Made by a program: the position numbers and the translations under genes. Below, in pieces: positions 16,220 through 18,665 of a DNA stretch of 18,665 bases (position 1 is the first letter of the stretch; each line of letters opens with the position of its first letter). The notes under the pieces are model-generated. The model made no database searches. It saw only the letters and a program-made list of their open reading frames with translations, and was not told the origin of the DNA. The stretch comes from Puniceispirillum sp965657105 (lineage in GTDB: Bacteria > Pseudomonadota > Alphaproteobacteria > Puniceispirillales > Puniceispirillaceae): assembly GCF_965657105.1 (NCBI RefSeq), contig NZ_CBFHNB010000045.1, positions 1 through 18,665 on the forward strand, read 5' to 3'.

Positions 16220-16255
16220 TTGCCAGCTTGCCAACTTGCCATCAGGCCAAATGGC
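16220..16255. repeat. TTGCCA triple repeat with 8-bp period and adjacent palindrome
   Basis: TTGCCA starts at 16220, 16228 and 16236, exactly 8 bases apart, followed by GCCAAATGGC (16246-16255), a short palindrome that repeats the GCCA core inverted. This lies 45-80 bases before the ureohydrolase start. It could be a protein-binding array; an RNA or replication role has no support. Confidence 0.5.
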
Positions 16256-16300
16256 TGTCAGATAACCTTATGACGTTACATGAATGAAGGAGCCTAGCAA

Positions 16301-17263
16301 ATGAGCGGACATGGATATGAAACGGGGCGTTTGAATCTGCCTTTCGTTGGTTTGTGTACATTTGGCAAGTATCCATATCAGCCAGACTGGAATAGTATTG
16401 ATGCTGATTTTGCGGTGCTTGGCGCGCCCTTTGATTTTGGCACCCAGTTTCGGGCAGGCGCACGTTTTGGGCCACGCGGTATCCGTGAGGCATCAACGCT
16501 GTTTTCCTTTGGTCATGCTGGTGCCTACGACCATGAAGATGATGTCACCTATCTTGAAGCGGACAAGGTGCGGATTGTCGATATAGGCGATGCTGACATT
16601 ATCCATACTGATACCATGCAAAGCCACGCCAATATTGAGGCTGGCGTCCGCGCGATATTGAAAGCGGGGGCTGTTCCCATTGTTCTGGGCGGTGATCATT
16701 CGGTCAATATTCCCTGTATCAATGCGTTTTCCGATCAAAAACCATTCCATCTGGTGCAGATTGACGCGCATCTTGATTTTGTCGATGAACGGCATGGCGT
16801 GCGCTATGGTCATGGCAATCCGATGCGCCGCGCGGCAGAAAAACCCTATGTGACAGGGCTGTCGCAGATTGGCATTCGCAATGTGTCATCAACAGCCCGC
16901 GACGGCTATGAGGATGCCCGTAAAATGGGATCTGACATTCAGTCAGTGCGCCAGTTCCGTGCGATGGGCGTAGCGGCGATGCTGGATCGCATTCCGGCAG
17001 GTGGACGCTATTACGTTACTATTGACATTGATGGTTTTGATCCATCAATTGCCCCAGGTACAGGTACGCCGTCGCATGGTGGATTCCTGTATTATGAGGT
17101 GCTGGAATTGCTGGCGGGTCTCATCAAGCGGGGTGATGTGATTGGTCTGGATCTGGTTGAAGTGGCACCAGATTATGATCTGTCGGGCAGCACAACGACA
17201 TTGGCCGCGCAGATATTGCTGAACATCATTGGCCGGATTGATCATGCACGCCGCACCACATGA
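16301..17263 (+). CDS. Agmatinase/arginase family ureohydrolase
   Basis: A 320-residue dinuclear metal ureohydrolase (family length about 300-330), releasing urea from a guanidino compound. All metal ligands are visible: H133 in LGGDHSV, D155, H157 and D159 in IDAHLDF, and D242 and D244 in IDIDGFDPSIAPGTGTP. RAGARFGPRGIREAS (51-65) and YGHGNPMRR (169-177) are also typical. The layout is that of the SpeB-like branch, which includes agmatinase, guanidinobutyrase, guanidinopropionase, proclavaminate amidinohydrolase and guanidine hydrolase; these cannot be told apart here. AAGGAG (16287-16292) lies 8 bases before the start. It is divergent from the dioxygenase operon and 66 bp ahead of a pita-bread hydrolase, with a creatinase-like gene nearby, so the substrate may be a guanidino acid rather than agmatine. 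Confidence 0.85.
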   Translation: MSGHGYETGRLNLPFVGLCTFGKYPYQPDWNSIDADFAVLGAPFDFGTQFRAGARFGPRGIREASTLFSFGHAGAYDHEDDVTYLEADKVRIVDIGDADIIHTDTMQSHANIEAGVRAILKAGAVPIVLGGDHSVNIPCINAFSDQKPFHLVQIDAHLDFVDERHGVRYGHGNPMRRAAEKPYVTGLSQIGIRNVSSTARDGYEDARKMGSDIQSVRQFRAMGVAAMLDRIPAGGRYYVTIDIDGFDPSIAPGTGTPSHGGFLYYEVLELLAGLIKRGDVIGLDLVEVAPDYDLSGSTTTLAAQILLNIIGRIDHARRTT

Positions 17264-17267
17264 CAGG

Positions 17268-17292
17268 GGCGGGAATCATGATGACCCCCGCC
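17268..17292 (+). other. GC-rich hairpin between ureohydrolase and pita-bread gene
   Basis: GGCGGG (17268-17273) can pair with CCCGCC (17287-17292) over a 13-base loop that itself contains ATCATGAT. No T-run follows, so it is not a standard terminator; it could stabilise or process the shared transcript. Confidence 0.35.
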
Positions 17293-17329
17293 GCCTGAAA
17301 CCCATATATTCCCGAAACAGGAGAACCCC

Positions 17330-18484
17330 ATGACATTACATTTTTCGGATGCTGAATTTGCCACGCGCAAGATGGCGGTGATGGCCGAGATGAAACAGGC
17401 CGGGCTTGATGCGATGCTTATATTCCGGCAGGAATCGATGTATTGGCTGACAGGTTATGACACGTTTGGTTATGTGTTTTTTCAGACTTTGGTGCTCACT
17501 GCCGATGGTGATGTTGTGCTGATGACACGCGCGCCCGATTTACGTCAGGCGCAGAATACATCGAACATAGCGGATATTCGCATCTGGATAGATCGCGATG
17601 GTGCCAGCCCAGCCGATGATTTACGTGACATTCTTGTCGAGCTTGGCCTGAAAGACAGCAAATTTGGCGTTGAATATGAAGCCTATGGTCTAACAGGTCG
17701 CAATGCTATGCGGCTGAATACGGCACTTGACGGGTTTGGTGAACTGGTGGATGCGTCAGAGATGATCTCGCGTCTGCGGCTGGTCAAGTCCGCTGCCGAG
17801 ATTGCCTATATAACACGGGCAGGGGAACTATCGGATGCGGCGCTGGATGCGGCTTATGAACTGGCCAAGCCAGGTGCCGATGAGGGTGAAATTCTGGCGG
17901 CGATGCAAGGCGCTATTTTTGCGGGTGGTGGTGATTATCCGGCGAATGAATTTATCATCGGTTCAGGCAAGGATGCGTTGTTATGCCGGTATTTTTCCGG
18001 TCGCAAAATACTGCAGGATGAAGACCAGCTTACCCTCGAATGGGCAGGGGCATATCGGCATTATCATGCGGCCATGATGCGGACAATCCCGATTGGGCGG
18101 GCATTGGATGCGCATATTGATATGCATGCGGCCTGTGTCGAGGCGCTTGAAGCCTGTCATGATGCTTTTCGCATAGGCAATACGGTAGGCGACGTGTTTG
18201 ACGCGCATGCACGGGTTATGGACGCACGCGGCTATAATCATGCGCGGCTCAATGCCTGTGGCTATTCAATGGGGGCGACCTTTTCGCCAAACTGGATGGA
18301 CTGGCCGATGTTCTATCAGGGCAATCCGGTGGTGCTGGAACAAGGCATGGCCTTTTTCATGCATATGATCCTGATGGATAGCGACAGTGGCGTGGCGATG
18401 AATCTGGGCGAAAGCTTTGTGCTGGAGGCGCAAGGCGGCACCCGCCTCAGCGCTTCAAACCGTGATCTTTTTGTGGGAAAATAG
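17330..18484 (+). CDS. Pita-bread (M24-fold) protein without metal ligands, creatinase/ectoine hydrolase-like
   Basis: A 384-residue protein with the two-domain M24/creatinase architecture: N-terminal domain about 1-140 with MYWLTGYDTFGYVF (37-50), C-terminal pita-bread domain about 150-384. The metal ligands of true M24 peptidases are replaced: the first Asp by E237 (LTLEWAGAY), the second by Ala near 247-248 (HYHAAMMRT), the His by Tyr/Ser in GYSMGAT (312-313), and the first Glu by His in FFMHMILMD (H345). This is the pattern of metal-free members such as creatinase and ectoine hydrolase DoeA/EutD. H246, H345 and E361 are candidate catalytic residues. AGGAG precedes the ATG. Likely a C-N hydrolase on a small cyclic amidine, guanidino or amide substrate; not a dipeptidase. 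The precise substrate is unknown. Confidence 0.8.
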   Translation: MTLHFSDAEFATRKMAVMAEMKQAGLDAMLIFRQESMYWLTGYDTFGYVFFQTLVLTADGDVVLMTRAPDLRQAQNTSNIADIRIWIDRDGASPADDLRDILVELGLKDSKFGVEYEAYGLTGRNAMRLNTALDGFGELVDASEMISRLRLVKSAAEIAYITRAGELSDAALDAAYELAKPGADEGEILAAMQGAIFAGGGDYPANEFIIGSGKDALLCRYFSGRKILQDEDQLTLEWAGAYRHYHAAMMRTIPIGRALDAHIDMHAACVEALEACHDAFRIGNTVGDVFDAHARVMDARGYNHARLNACGYSMGATFSPNWMDWPMFYQGNPVVLEQGMAFFMHMILMDSDSGVAMNLGESFVLEAQGGTRLSASNRDLFVGK

Positions 18485-18498
18485 ATGGCGTCAGGCGG

Positions 18499-18665
18499 CT
18501 ACCGCCCAACGATCATTTCATCCGTGCCAAATGGGAATTGGGTGATATTTTCCGCCCCGTCTTCGGTGATGATCAGAATGTCATGCTCGCGGTAACCACC
18601 AGCCCCTGAATCGCCTTCGGGGATCATAATCATTGGTTCCATCGACACCACCATGCCTGGTTTCA
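18499..18665 (-). CDS. Creatinase-like pita-bread hydrolase, C-terminal 54 residues (rest outside window)
   Basis: The minus strand from the window edge to a TAG at 18499-18501 encodes 54 residues beginning KPGMVVSMEPMIM and containing GAGGYREHDILIIT, GAENITQFPFG and a final IVGR. From memory this closely parallels the C-terminus of Pseudomonas creatinase (creatine amidinohydrolase: creatine to sarcosine plus urea), including the SMEP glutamate that contacts the guanidinium group and the YREHD segment. The other M24 proteins in the window lack these segments. It converges on the preceding gene with a 14-bp gap. Other creatinase-like hydrolases could share this tail; the N-terminal domain and the catalytic histidine region are not visible, so enzymatic identity is provisional. 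Confidence 0.7.
   Translation of the reverse strand, partial: KPGMVVSMEPMIMIPEGDSGAGGYREHDILIITEDGAENITQFPFGTDEMIVGR

Overview
The window looks like chromosomal DNA of a free-living, probably marine alphaproteobacterium. The gene content (branched-chain-type amino acid permeases, many PLP enzymes, pita-bread hydrolases, a PhyH dioxygenase, a ureohydrolase), tight gene packing and moderate G+C recall the SAR116 / Candidatus Puniceispirillum group. That placement is recognition from memory, not a computed result. I see no rRNA, tRNA, CRISPR array, insertion sequence or phage gene.

Left block (1-8245, + strand): the end of livH and a complete livM (inner-membrane permeases of an amino-acid ABC importer), then a class I aspartate/aromatic aminotransferase, an acetolactate-synthase-like ThDP enzyme, a class V cysteine-desulfurase-like PLP enzyme, a PatB/MalY-type C-S beta-lyase and a 10-TM DMT-family exporter. 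Read together this looks like uptake and dismantling of amino acids, perhaps sulfur-containing ones, but no substrate can be fixed from sequence.

Middle block (8242-12061): a TerC/YjbE-family membrane protein on the minus strand diverges from a lone FbpB-type ferric-iron permease. Their 286-bp spacer carries two Fur-box-like 15-mers in inverted orientation. An LldD-type FMN-dependent 2-hydroxyacid dehydrogenase follows.

Right block (12094-18665): two divergent units share a 217-bp control region. The minus-strand operon encodes a PhyH dioxygenase, a 2,3-diaminopropionate ammonia-lyase-like enzyme, an M24 peptidase with a full metal site and an EutA/maleate-isomerase-like protein, with gaps of 23 bp or less and one TAATG overlap. 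The plus-strand unit encodes an agmatinase-family ureohydrolase and a pita-bread protein that has lost the M24 metal ligands. It converges on a gene cut by the window edge whose last 54 residues look like creatinase. This block resembles parts of ectoine-utilisation (eut/doe) and creatine/guanidino-compound catabolic loci but matches neither. It is the best candidate here for an undescribed pathway: hydroxylation, hydrolysis and deamination of a nitrogen-rich amino acid or guanidino compound to pyruvate, ammonia and urea. The control region holds a perfect 10-bp inverted repeat, a third GTAAAGC half-site and a TTGCCA repeat with 8-bp period.
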